Source: Karalla daura (taxonomy: Eukaryota > Chordata > Actinopteri > Chaetodontiformes > Leiognathidae). Taken from it: a stretch of DNA of 64,000 nucleotides. The number at the start of each line of letters is the position of its first letter. Position 1 is the first letter of the stretch. The stretch covers positions 18,511,942 to 18,575,941 of the forward strand of contig CM055205.1 in NCBI GenBank assembly GCA_029224185.1. Direction: 5' to 3'. Positions 1 to 31,600 of the stretch are shown here, in pieces. The translations under genes were made by a program, and so were the position numbers. Under the pieces are notes generated by a model. That model saw only the letters and a program-made list of their open reading frames with translations, searched no databases and had not been told where the DNA came from.

Positions 1-240
1 GAGATAAACGCCTTTAAACGCCTTTCAATCTGAATTGCTGAAGCTTTTAAGCCGTCTGCATTTACTCAGGGTAGAGAGAAGCATTTCAGCTCTTTCAGGT
101 TTTTAGGTGGTGGCTCTTGGGTCAGACCGAGTGTCTGCACTGCTCTTCTTCCTCCAGGCTCTCCAGTTTCCTTCCCCAGCTCAGAAACATGCATGCTTAG
201 GTCACCTGGACATTTCTCTCATGTTTCCATGTGCAATCCA

Positions 241-277
241 TTGGAGCCCAATTGCAATCCATGCAATTGGGCTCCAA
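241..277. repeat. Perfect 16-bp inverted repeat with 5-bp loop
   Basis: The left arm 241-256 (TTGGAGCCCAATTGCA) is the exact reverse complement of the right arm 262-277, separated by ATCCA. It could form a hairpin or cruciform. No transposon or RNA gene around it was recognised. Confidence 0.85.
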
Positions 278-1785
278 TTTTTCCAGGTTTTCCAGGACAT
301 TGCCAGTGAGCATAGAGCAGACCCAGAGCTCCCACTGGTGGGACTCCATGTCCCATCTGGCCTCAGGAACCCCGAGGATCCCACAGGCAGAGCTGAAGAG
401 GAAAGCTCAGCTCACTGTGACCTGGATCCATCTCAGTATCCACGGATAGATGGATGATTGGAGTGACAAATTGAGGCGCTCAGTTAACTGGCTTGTTTTG
501 AGGCTGTTATCCATCCTCAAAGCCTGCCCCCATTTGGGGAAACACTTAAGGAGACTCGCCCTTTTACAAGAACCAGAATGAATCGTTGAGAAACCAAAAC
601 CCCTCAGCGCTGAGCGTCCCTCATTTATCTCACAGAGACGAACAATGGAGAGTCGGTGGCGGAGAGGGAAAGGTGTGAAAGTTTTCACAGATCAAGAGGG
701 CACCTTTTGGAAAACCAGCAAGATGCGAGTCAGCTGCTTTCTCCATCTGCCTCCGTGGTTTTACTGTCAGCACAGTGGGCTCCGCAACGATCCCGGTTAA
801 TGTGCTCCATCAACAAACGCTTGGCAGCCATGAATAATTCACGCTGCGGGTTGAAGTTTCACACACGCAGGATCGCAGATGACGGAGGAAGAAAACGCAT
901 TTAGTTCGTAGCCAGTAAAACTGTATATAAAAAAAAAAAGGTGCTGAAGATGTGTCTGCTTTGCGGAGTCTCTGGAGGCATTAACGCCTGAAGTTTCCCC
1001 GAGTGAGAGCCCAAAGCAGCAGATGGACGCTTCCAACCCGGTTTGCTTCAGAAGAGGGAGGAAGACTCCTCTCCAGGCTCGTTCCAGTGGCTGAGCGTGC
1101 GTGAGGGCGAGGTGATGGGGTGATGAAAGCTGGGAGAGGTCTCCGCCTGATGAAAACAAATAAACCTGACGGGGATGTGTAAACTTAGCGCCGAGCATCT
1201 CTGCAGGACGGATGAGTGCGAGAGCAAATATGAAGCCGGATGATGATGATGATGAAGGCGTCGGAGAGGAGCCATTGATCTAGAAGCCCTTCTTCAGCCT
1301 CTGATTTGCACTTTGCAGAGGAAATTGGAGCCAAGTATCCATGGAAACAGAATAATGTGGTGGTGAAGGGAGGGAGGGAGGGAGGGAGGGAGGGAGGAGG
1401 CAGAGCCAGCTCTTCATCACAGCGTGATGAAGAGCAGGAGTGAGGCTGAGAGCAGCGGCCCTGATGACAGCACACAGGCACAGACGGCTGCTGGCATGGC
1501 TTGGGACAGGTCAGTAATAACAGGGTCAATAACTTCACCTTCCAGGTGATGAAAGTGTGAATAAAAACAAAGGACAAGAACCTCGCCAGGTCACGAGCAA
1601 TGTCATAAAGGAGGCCCACGCCACCTTCTGTTGGGTGGAGGAGCACCACTGCACCTCTGCTGTGTGGGCTGAGGGTTTAGAATGATCACGTCCGTGGAAT
1701 AATAAAAAAAAGGATTTCTGTCCATTGTAGAAATCTCATCTTTCAGAAAAAAACAGCAGAAAATGCCCTAGAACCTATGTCTGAT

Positions 1786-2050
1786 GATGAGGTGGAGTGA
1801 AGAGATGCAGAACATCAGATGTTTTGGAGATGAAGTTGTAGAGGCCAGACTGAGATGGTTGAGATGTTCTGGACCTGTAGAGATGAGGGAGACTGAACAT
1901 ATTGGTAGAAGGATGTTAAAGTTGGAGCTGCCAGGCAAGAAACCTTGAAGAAGACCAAAGAGGAGATTTATGGATGCAGTGAAAGAGGACAGGAAGTCAC
2001 TTGGCACAAGAGAAGATGATGCAGACAAGATGAGATCATTTGCTCTAGTG
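1786..2050 (+). mobile_element. Decayed non-LTR retrotransposon fragment (reverse transcriptase C-terminal region)
   Basis: One plus-strand frame reads almost throughout, with blocks VEARLRW, HIGRRMLKLELPGKKP, then a stop where an Arg codon is expected, then RRPKRRFMDAVKED. This arrangement (EARLRW, GRRML, LELPG, RPKRRFMD) is familiar from the C-terminal end of LINE open reading frame 2 proteins in many teleost genomes. The in-frame TGA fits CpG decay of a CGA codon. The upstream endonuclease and reverse transcriptase domains are absent, so this is a 5'-truncated dead copy. Clade assignment (RTE-like or another) is uncertain. Confidence 0.7.
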
Positions 2051-2585
2051 ACCCCTTGAAGGAAACAGACTCCTGGTTGGACGGAGGATGCCTTAAGTAG
2101 TGGAGACTCTCCATCCAAAGATGACGGGATCGACCTGGAAGGACCTCTCACCATGTGAACATTAGAGGTGAACCATCTGCTAGAATCTGCAACATGTCCA
2201 GCTGCCACAACTCCTTGGAAAACAGAGATCTGGTCAAAGAGGTCTGAAGGCCTTGATCTTCTCCACTTCTACATGAAGAGCCTTGATTAGGTGACCTTCT
2301 ATGGAGGACCATGATAACACACACACACTGGGAATTATCATGTGTCTGTTATGCAACATCTTGCTGCAGAGACATCACTTATTTTCATCTTTACATTGTT
2401 CTTATTTGTATTTTTAATTGGTTTTTGTATTGTTTTTTTAGTATTTATATTAGGACTTCTATAAAGACCGAACCACTGGGGAACACCATTGGGAACAACA
2501 CTGGTAATAATTCTAATAATAACTAAGTAACAACGAGAAGAGATCCCATAATTTAGGCGATAACGGAGTAAGATAACTTTCTTAC

Positions 2586-22075
<19,490 letters not shown>

Positions 22076-22507
22076 TGCGACCGAATAATAATAAAAACAC
22101 AGCACTAAAAATCCTAAAACAGACGCTTCTGTTGACGTCTCTTCGAGAAGTTGCTTCTTCTTCTTCTTCGCGTTAATGAGCACAACGGAGTATAAACCGA
22201 CGACTTTTAATGGCGGATTCCTCTTCTCCGGGGCTGTGTTTAACTTCCAGGCAGCCGGACATGTCCTCTCCTCCGCCCGAACCGTCTCATGATCTTGTCA
22301 GACTCGGTGATCAGTCGGGAGTTAAGACACATGAAGTTCAGGCTTCAAGCCGAGCAAGAACTGAGAAGCGGAGTCAAGTCAGCCGGAACTACAAAGCCGC
22401 ACTTCCGGGGGCTGCCTTTAGAATAAAAGACGCTGCGTCCGGCCCAGCCTTTTCAAATTACATTTGCTCAGGGAGAAAACAACGTGTTTTCACCACTCTG
22501 TATTCTT

Positions 22508-22587
<80 letters not shown>
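22508..22587. repeat. (TATC)n microsatellite upstream of tmem65
   Basis: About 20 TATC units lying 430 bp upstream of the tmem65 start codon. It is the same motif as the intronic array at 5011. Confidence 0.96.
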
Positions 22588-24739
22588 CCTTCTTCACTCA
22601 TATTAATTTGAGATCTCAAAATGGAAGTTATTAAATGGGCGAATATCAACAGAAACAGAATGAGTTCAATGCAAACCACACTGCCTCCTGCCTTCAAAGT
22701 ACAACCTCTGTTCATGTACATTAGAAAATGAAGGCATGAGACTGATCCCGGCTGGCTCAAACATATAAGCCTGGATTTGTACGCGCTGTATAGCTGTATC
22801 GCTCCAATTACCACTTAGCTCTGTCAAAAGCTGCTGAGCTCTAGAATGTAAAGTCACGTAATCATGGATGTGAGTGGCTGCCGGTTGCCAGATAAGCAAG
22901 AAAGGGTGCCAGATCTGTGTAGAGACAGCCCTTAATCTTCTCCCGGCTAAAAATAGGATTGGAAAAGGGCTTACATCTATTGTCACATTATCCATGCACA
23001 TGACGCTGTGTAAGATGGTTCTAATAAAGTCTTGGAGGAAATGTCAGACCATGTGATGGAGGCCTTGTGAATCACATAGAGGTGTTACTGATGCACAAGA
23101 TCCATCTGTTCCATTTCCATGTGAGGAAAATACAGCTTTTGGCATAGTGATTGAATCATTTTCCAAATGGCCTGTTTTGTATACATGTCAGTGGATCTGG
23201 GTCCAAACAGAAATGTGTAGGATAAAACAAAGAATCAGCAAACACAATGCAATGAAATTACACCACCTACTGGTGTAATACGTCAACTGCAGCCATACAT
23301 TTTCTATGTGTGCAAAAGGGTAATGTCAATATTTGCGACACAGTCCAAACGTCAATATCAAACATGATTTTATTTACATAAATCTCTTTTTAAAACAAAA
23401 GGCAAAATTAACAGCTTTTACCTTTTCAAAAGCTTTCAGAACAATCAAACTAATGATCAAAGTCCTTCATCACTGAATCAGGTCAAAAAGCACAGCTTTC
23501 GAATCAAGTCAGATGCACGTTTCATCCCCGATCCCCACAAGAACGTAGCAGATTCCTTGCAGCTTATATTTGTAACCAGTAATCACGAGCGGGGGGGGGG
23601 TTTGTGGTCAAACCCTTTAAGACGTTGAGGCTGTGGAGGTCTTTAGAAGTGTTAACACTCACAGGAGCTGTGCTTGGAAGCTTTTTAATACAAACTCTGA
23701 ATCTGGATCTGAACCGACGTTTTACTGCCAAGGTGAGGTGGAAATAGCTTTTTAAATATGTTCTTGGTCTTTCGTTGGTGCCTGCAAGAGAAAGATCTTG
23801 GGTCTTGGAGATTTAGCCACTGCTTCTCAGTCACCACATGACGTGACAAGTGTCCCAGCGCCTTGAGGAACCGTCACAGGTTTCGTATGCCAAGAGAGGC
23901 CTGGAACTCCTAATTAATAATTTACTGAAAATACTCTTCCAGCCTTGTGGTGGGACCCTGAGACTAGAAGCACAGTTTGAACCTTTGGAAAACCGCGCAG
24001 GAAGCTTCTCATCTGCAGCTGCTATAGGAACTGAAACAAAAGGTGGTTTATGATATGACAATACAACTTACGGACCAGGGCGTAAAAAAAGAAAGCAAAT
24101 TCTGGTCCGTTTTTCTTTGAAAGAGAAACGCAGGTACCTGAAACAATGGGCACCCTTTCATACTGTATTTCTGAGAAACAATATTTACCTTATGCATTTT
24201 CTTGCGCATTTTATGTCACTTGCCCTTTGACTCCACACCGTTACTGTACTTACAAACAAGGATTTCCGGCTCTGGAACGAGCGTCTTTAACAAACTAAAT
24301 ACTGATTCATATGAAGAAAAATGTGGAAGATAGAATTATTCAAAAAAAAAAAAAAAAGAAAGAGAAAAAAACTCTTTTCTCATCCTAAGGGACAATGTGT
24401 GCACTGTTTTGTTTTAATATATGTACAATAACGTACACAAATGTAAGCGAGGTCACACAAGAGACCAGTAGTAAGTAATGATAGAGGTATATCTGTGATT
24501 ACAGTAGCAAGTCATTTTTTTATCTTTTCTTTTTTTTTACATCAGACACACCTCTGTTTTTCTCTGGTTGGCGCAGAGTTGGAAGAAAACTGCTTCACTC
24601 TCCTGCCTTCATTGTCCCCATCTCTCTCTGGATAAAGTCACAATAAAGTTTGTCAAGGACAGAAACGCTGAACGGGCGAGACACAAACGTGAGCTGTGAT
24701 CAGTCCAACACTGAGAGCAACAGGGAACTGAGTTAACAA

Positions 24740-24890
24740 ACGTGATAAAAACTGTTCACCAGTCATCCATCCAGACCATCTCAGACTCTCATTTACGCCT
24801 AGGGTCAATTTAGAGTCTCCACTAATGCCCTTAATCCATGTTTTATGACTGTGGGAGGAAACCAGAGTACCTGGGGAAAACTTATCCTGG
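24740..24890 (+). repeat. Decayed teleost dispersed repeat fragment
   Basis: Contains CAATTTAGAGTCTCCACTAA and, about 45 bp further on, ACTGTGGGAGGAAACCAGAG, the two landmarks of a very common teleost interspersed repeat. Related fragments occur at 30195-30330, 39425-39620, 48137-48340, 49320-49400 and 56627-56700. Confidence 0.6.
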
Positions 24891-25637
24891 TTCAACAAGC
24901 TGACAAACTTTTATTTCAGCACTAAAAATTCTCAAATCTTCGACCGATTGCAGCTCCAGTTTAGGTCAGACTCTCCACATCTTTGTCCTTAACAAACCAA
25001 CACACTCCAGCGTTTCCCCAGTAACACACCACTGGGGAGCTGCATCTTTAAGACATCGTCTAAGCACATTACAAGTCGGCATACAGACGAACACACACAG
25101 ACTCTCTCACACACGCACTCACTTGGGGCTACATAAATGACGTGGGTGAAAAGTGGCTTCGTTTATTGTCTTCTTTTCTTCTCTTCTCCAAAAATGGCAA
25201 GACTTGTGCTCTAGAGAAAGTGCAGATGATCTGGTCCTGGTCTCTAACGCACTGATTGTGCATCAGCTTCGAGGCGTCAGGAAATTAACTCACACAGCGA
25301 GATTTGTATCAGGATCTCTGCTCATTTTGAGGGTGGCTTTAAAAACAAAACAAATAAAGGTTTTGATCGGCATCATGCAGCCCCAGCACTCACACATCAA
25401 CTCACTCAGACTGAGAGCAGCAGTTACTCTTTCCACGAGCCCTTTTAGAGTAAAACCCAAAGTCAGAATCAAATAAGAAGAAACTAACAGGAAAAAAGAA
25501 CGGGACATCCCTGACGTTTTTTCAAGAACAAATTAAGATGCTGAAGTTGCGTGTTTTTTTTTAGAACTCTTTTTTTCTTTTTTAACTTAAATATCATAAA
25601 GATAAATGTATATTATTCTCTTATAGATCTCTCCTGG

Positions 25638-28600
25638 TCAGTCCTCGGTGGAGTCTGTGTCGTCGTTGATATAGTCCTCCTCTATGGGCGTGCTGCCGTT
25701 CTGCGTCCCCCACTCGTCCTCGTCGTACTCGATGCTGTCGTTGTCCTCCAGCAGCTCGTCCTCCAGCTCGCCGGCCGGCCCGGCCGCCTGGACGCCGCCG
25801 GCCTCCGGCCCGTCCCCGGCCCCGGCCCCGGCCGGCTGGGCCGCCTCCTGTCCGTGGCGCTCCTCGGCGCCCGGGGCGGGCGGGGCGGCTGCGGCAGCGC
25901 CGTCCGGCGGCGCTGCGTAGCCCCCGTTGTTGTTGGAGAAGGCGGCGCGGTCGCGGCCCTCGTCCTCCACGTAGACTCTCTGGTGGCACATGGGGCACGT
26001 GTCCTGGATGTAGAGCCACTTCCTCAGGCACAGCGCGTGGAAGTAGTGGTGGCAGGGCGTGATGCGGGCCGAGGTGGCGAACTCCTGGTAGCAGATGGCG
26101 CACACGTCCTCGATGTCCCGCAGCTGCTCGCCTCTCATCTCGGGCAGCGAGTTGATCTTCTTGACGGCCGTGCGGCGGTTGATGAAGGTCTTCCAGCCGT
26201 TCTTGGCCTGCAGGTAGATGTTGAAGTAGGCGTGCAGGCACATCATGCAGGCGCGGATCTTGCTGCCCGACTCGAACATCATGGTGTAGGCGCCGTTCCC
26301 GAACATGATGACGCCGAACAGGAACTCGATGATGTTGCCCGTGGAGCGCACGTAGTAGACGTAGTCGTCCAGCTTCTCCCACAGGACGTTGGAGACGCCG
26401 TCGGCCATGAAGAGGCCGTAGACGGTCAGAGACACCACCACCTGGAGGAGGAAGCAGATTCTTTTTAAGACTTCTCCAAGACACACATTAAGATGGAATC
26501 AGCATCATCATCTTTATCATCTTTAGTCTTCAATTAATCTATAGAGCACAACCATATAAAACACTCTTTCATTGTTATAATCAGTTATATAGAAAAAATG
26601 TACTATTTGTGCATGTAACATATTCATATCGCTATTTATATATCATTCTAACACATATTGCATCCACCAGCACTGAGACATGTATCCATAGTGGTTTTTC
26701 CTTCCTTCAAATGAAAGCTGGTAACAGGATCTGACCTTGAGGCAGAGCTCCACGCAGAAGGCGGTGACAGCAAAGAGCCAGGTGTTGAGGGCGTAGTGGT
26801 GCCACAGGGCGTAGCTGAGCACCACGGGCAGCACGAAGAGCGCCATGGACACCAGCAGGACGGGCACGTGGCGCCGGACCGAGGAGACGTGGGAGGCGCT
26901 CAGCGACATCAGGACGGGGTCGGTCATGCCGTGGATGAAGTGCAGGATGGCCGTGAGCAGAAGGCACATGTTCCGGCTCAGACGCACCTTCAGGTCCGAG
27001 AGAAGAGAATAACAAAGGAGGAAGAAGGTCAGCCGACAGAGGCTGTGTAGTAATGAGAAGTGAAGGCTTTGTTATCTATAATAATTAAACAAGAGAAGAA
27101 TTATGAAGGTGACTTATATAATGTAATAATAATCAGCGTGAGCAGGAACTCTGAGCAGACGTACGAGGCGCTCCTCGGGGTCCAGGCTGCTGAGGCCGGT
27201 CTGCAGAGCCAGGATGAAGAACAGGACAGGAGCCACGAAGCCTAAACGCTTGTCCTCCTCCTCCGTGGAACCTGGAGTGCAAAAGCAAAAGCAAAAAGGC
27301 TCAGGCGTCAGGCGCAGTCTTGGCAGCCAGGGTGGATATTTTGCACAGGTTTGGAGGAAGTCGAGGTCTGGCACCTATGAAGGCCAGGATGCTGAGGCCG
27401 AGGTAGTGTGCGACCGAGGAGATGACGGCACTCATCCCCAGAACGGTGAGCGTGGAGTCGCAGCCCGAGATGATCAGGTTACTGGTCAGGTCCCAGAACA
27501 CGTCCCAGCTCAGCAGGTAACCCTGGACACGGAGAGGTCACATGACACCGTCACTCAGAGATTTGAGCGTCAGGATGGATGGAAGTCTGTGGAGATTCTC
27601 ATTCGTCCAGATCATCACCATCCATGGTCTGGTACGAACCAAGCCTTGGACACCAGTTAGTGTTTAAAACAGGAACAAAACAACATTTGTGCACAATCAA
27701 CCTGGAACCTGGACCTGAAGCATGTGAAGCATGTGAAGCATCTGAAGCACCTGTATCCTGTACAGACACTACCTTACACTGCATACATTGTCCCACAGTG
27801 ATAGTCTTCAAATTAAGTATTTGTTTATGAGTGATATTGCAAACAATCATTAGAGCTACAACAACTCGTTGATAAGTCAACGTTTAAGGACTAATAAAAT
27901 AAACAACTACTACTTTGATAATCAAGTTAAACATTTCGATATTCTCTGATCTCTGAACTTCAAAAAACAGTTTCTTGATGACAGAAAACTGAAAAAGTGA
28001 CCATCAAAAGTCATTTGAAGACCTTGCCTTGGCTTTTGTGCAGTTTTATAGAATAGCATATAGAATAGAGAAATCATTTTATAACCCTAACAACTAATCA
28101 ATTAATAGAGAAAATAACTGACAGATTAATCAACTACAACAATCATGGCAGGCCTGATCACACCCTAGCCTTGATGGTGTTTTGGGCTAATTGAGTTCCT
28201 CCAGTAACGGGTCCGGTCCCTACCTGTGAGTCCGCGCTGCCGTCCGAGGCTCCACCCGTGGCATCCCCGCTCTCCCTCCTCACCGCCCGCACCACGTACA
28301 CCAGGATGAGCGCCTGGGCCGTGACCCGGGTCAGCCAGAACACCCGCAGCACGTCCGGGAAGCGGATCCTCTTCCAGGTGTCCTCCAGCAGCAGCTGCAG
28401 CCCGTAGATCCTGTACATGTGCCGCACCAGCAGGTAGACGTAGCGGCACGAGTAGTAGAACCACTTGAGGCGGACGGCCAGGCACACGGCCGTGTTGAGG
28501 GCCAGCGCCAGGCCCGACAGCACGGCCACCAGCTGCCGCACGTCGGCCGGCAGCTCGATCATCAGCCCCCACAGGGGGATCATGATGTCCAGGACCACCA

Positions 28601-31600
28601 GGGCGGCGAACACCGACTGGAGGTTGAGCAGGAAGACGTAGCCCACGCCGAAGACCAGCTGGACGGCGGCCATGCCCAGCCACAGCGTGGGCCCGTTCCT
28701 GGGCAGCAGCCTGAAGCCCAGGGCGGCTTTGTAGTAGGCGCTGTAGAAGTCTATGTGCGAGGTGGCGTAGTAGTTGAAGAGGACCGCCGCCATGCCCAGC
28801 AGCACGGCGAAGAACAGGGTGTAGAACTTGAACAAGGCCTTCTGGGAGAGCAGCAGCACCACGCTGGAGATGAGGACGCCTGGAGACACAGGACACAGTA
28901 CACGCACGGTTTCAGCAAACCATTTCACCGAGTTTATCGGTGCGTTTGTCTATTTACATAGTGCTTTTCTAGTCTGCATGACCACTCGAAGCTCTTTACA
29001 GACTGTCACGTTCACACATTCACACCCATTCAACATGGGACGTGTAGGCTGCACCAGGCTGGGATCGAACCCCTGACCTTCCGATCCACAGACGACCACC
29101 CTGAGCCACAGTCGCCAGCCAGTATAACAGTCATTAAACTACAACAGGTTTTATGCAGGAAAACCAAATTTTATTTCAACAGCCTATTACAACTTCCTAA
29201 AGACTTGTAGTTTGCTGCTAAATCATAGAGCTCGACCATATTGCAGACCTCAGATCAGCTGGGAAGGCACGAAGCTGGGAAGAATAAATTAACCCAAGCA
29301 AAGTTCGTTAAAATATAACTTTGGTGCCAACGTGATGCTCTGACTCAATGATTCAACCTAAATACAGCAGACTTTTTGCAGTCAGACTAACTGGAAAGAG
29401 CTCAAATACCAACAAAATAATTAAGACGTATCAGGGGAATTTTCACAAAACTTATTTGTCCACTTTAAATACTTTTTAAGACACATGGACACCCTGTTTT
29501 AATTACCTTTTGATTCTGGTTTTGCGCCTTAATTCATCATCATTTACTCTGCAGAAATGGACTTTGTGTTTTTGTCTTATTTTCAGTTCCCTTTATTTTC
29601 TTGCTTTTATGTTGTTTCCTCTACAAATTGTTTTCAGTTGAAGCGTTTTAAGCCCTCAACCTGTTAATGTCCGTTCTGAACTTTGCTTTTACTTCTGCTT
29701 TATCATGTAAAGAACTTTGCGCTCCCTCTTGTATGAAAGCGTGTGCTTAATAGATGGAGTCTGAAGAGTCCAACATCAAAGTATTGAACTATAACTTGAG
29801 GTTTGTCTGACTCTTTGTCTAAGGTTTTCAGGTAAGGAATGTCATCTCAGGCAGAGCTGTGAGAGAGTCCAAAACAAAAACTCCAACTACGGCACAGCGC
29901 TTTAATCCTGAGGCAGTTGGCATAACAAGTAACAACACACATACAAAAAAATCCAATAGATAACTTTCCCACTGTGGCAGAAAAACACAAGAATGGTTTG
30001 TTGGAGCCTTATCCCTACTGTTATTAGACTGTCAGTGTAACTTTATGAGACAGAATAGGCCTGGTCATTGTAAGAGGAGGCAGGAACCACTTTCTGGGGT
30101 ATTGCATCATTTTATAAAGCTGACAACTAATCAGTTAATCAAGAAAGTAATCTACAGATTCATTTTGACTGATAAAATAATTGCTTGTTGTTCTGGCCAA
30201 GACTCCAGTCCATTGCAGGACACAGACCATTCACATTTCAATTGACCTGAACGTGTGTTTTAGGAGTGTGGGAGGAAAACTGGAAGAGTTCCTGGAGACA
30301 TAATAGGGAGAATATACAAGTTCTCATATTGAAACTTGGACCTTGTTACTGTGAACTTTTGACAGTGGTACTGAGTATCTTTTAAAAGCAAACATTTTAT
30401 TATCACTGATACACCGCTGGCTCCTCACTGTGGGACGGACCCTAGGTGCTCTCAACCTAACTGAGCTGTTTTCATTCGTCTTGTTGACCAAACCCTGTAT
30501 CTGTCATCTTGAATCCAAAGTGCCGTGGCCTGGGCTCAGAGAGAGAGTTTGGGCTTTTATCAGGTGCAAAGAAGAAGGTGCACTGCATTTAAAACAAGAA
30601 CAAACTAGTGTAATGATGCAAATCAGACTCAGGCACAGCTGTTTTTACTTTAATTATGTTGTTCTCATAACACTTGGAGGGAGGACAGAATTGCGAATGA
30701 GAACTCATGCTGAGCTGGAAGGGAAAAGCCGAGACAAGTTGTCAAATATTTCCAGAAAAAGGCTGTCAGACAGAGTTTTAAAAACCCTAACAAACAACAA
30801 AGACACAGAACGACGTTGGGCGTGGACTACAAATCACACACTGACAAAAAGCTGGCATACCTCAGGTGCACCAAAGAGGAACTGCTGGCACGAGAAGACA
30901 AACAGCAGCAAACAAAACACAAAATGGAAAATATGGACACCGATCAGCTGTGAGAAAGCTGTACGAAGCCCTGGGGTTTCAGAGCACAGGGAAAGATTTA
31001 GCAACTCATGTCACACATCTTCAGAAATATGTCTCAATCTTGTCCAGAGTGTCATATTGACTCATGCTGTGACCTTTGGCCTAATTCCTACATTAGAGAA
31101 GTTAATTTTAGATCAACTGTGGGTAGAATTCATTGACTGCACTGAAAAGTGGTGCTAAAGGACATCTTCATGTATTAAAATATTCATGTTTGACGTTTTA
31201 ATCACGACTTAGCATTGTTTTATAGTCTCGCTTTTAGTTTTACTTTGAGTAAACATGTTTAGCTGTACACGCAGATGCCGCAACAAATCATGACAAAACA
31301 TGGGTTGGAGAAACACGACACTGTTGGCTGACCCACTTTAACGGCACCTTGTTTGGCTCCCGGTCTCTTCAAACCCAGAGCTCTAGGCTAAAACCCTCAG
31401 GACTTCACATGGGGGCTAAGCCGTTCAAAAGTCCACTAAATCTAACTCTGACTGAACAAACGAAAAGTTATGTAACCAGCTCCTTGTTTGTCTGTGGACT
31501 GCAAGTTCTGCTAATGGCCAAACTCCCCGTGGAGACAAGCTTTAGCAGATTGTTCTTTGAGAGAGGAAGGAAAACAGCTTTAATACACTGTAATAAAAAC

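Larger units (their letters stand above)
1..2585. other. Non-coding sequence, interior of tmem65 (downstream of coding exon 4)
   Basis: No exon is recognisable here. The rest of tmem65, which should encode the later transmembrane segments, was searched for on the minus strand and not seen, so those exons probably lie left of position 1. The stretch holds a perfect 16-bp inverted repeat (241-277), a GGGA run (about 1368-1396) and a decayed LINE fragment (about 1786-2050). Confidence 0.6.
22076..25637. other. Gene-free interval: tmem65 5' region and probable rnf139 3' UTR
   Basis: No coding exon is seen. The right part probably holds the rnf139 3' UTR. Minus-strand AATAAA signals (TTTATT on the plus strand) occur at 25162-25167, 24910-24915 and 23369-23374; which one is used cannot be told. 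TRMT12, which I recall between TMEM65 and RNF139 in human, was looked for and not found. A decayed dispersed repeat lies at about 24740-24890. Confidence 0.6.

Noticed and set aside
22076..22183. Upstream in-frame ATG of tmem65 at 22183
   Set aside because: It would add a poly-Lys leader before the Arg-rich mitochondrial presequence. The family N-terminus fits the ATG at 22075.
22210..22611. A 133-codon plus-strand frame next to tmem65
   Set aside because: Its C-terminal third is the TATC repeat and the remainder has no recognisable motif; a chance frame in a GC-rich promoter.
25621..26484. Long open frames on both strands over rnf139 exon 6 (for example a 305-aa plus-strand frame)
   Set aside because: They are shadows of a GC-rich exon. 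The minus-strand frame with the RING finger is the real one; the others are low-complexity Arg/Ala/Val text without motifs.
28165..28961. Antisense and alternative-frame proteins of 180-243 aa over rnf139 exon 2
   Set aside because: Same cause: GC-rich third positions remove stop codons. Only the TRC8 membrane-domain frame is conserved and has splice sites.
30430..31158. A single 242-codon plus-strand open frame as a real gene
   Set aside because: The protein-like parts lie in three different frames across this interval, and no splice or promoter signals or family were recognised. Treated as a possible pseudogene instead.
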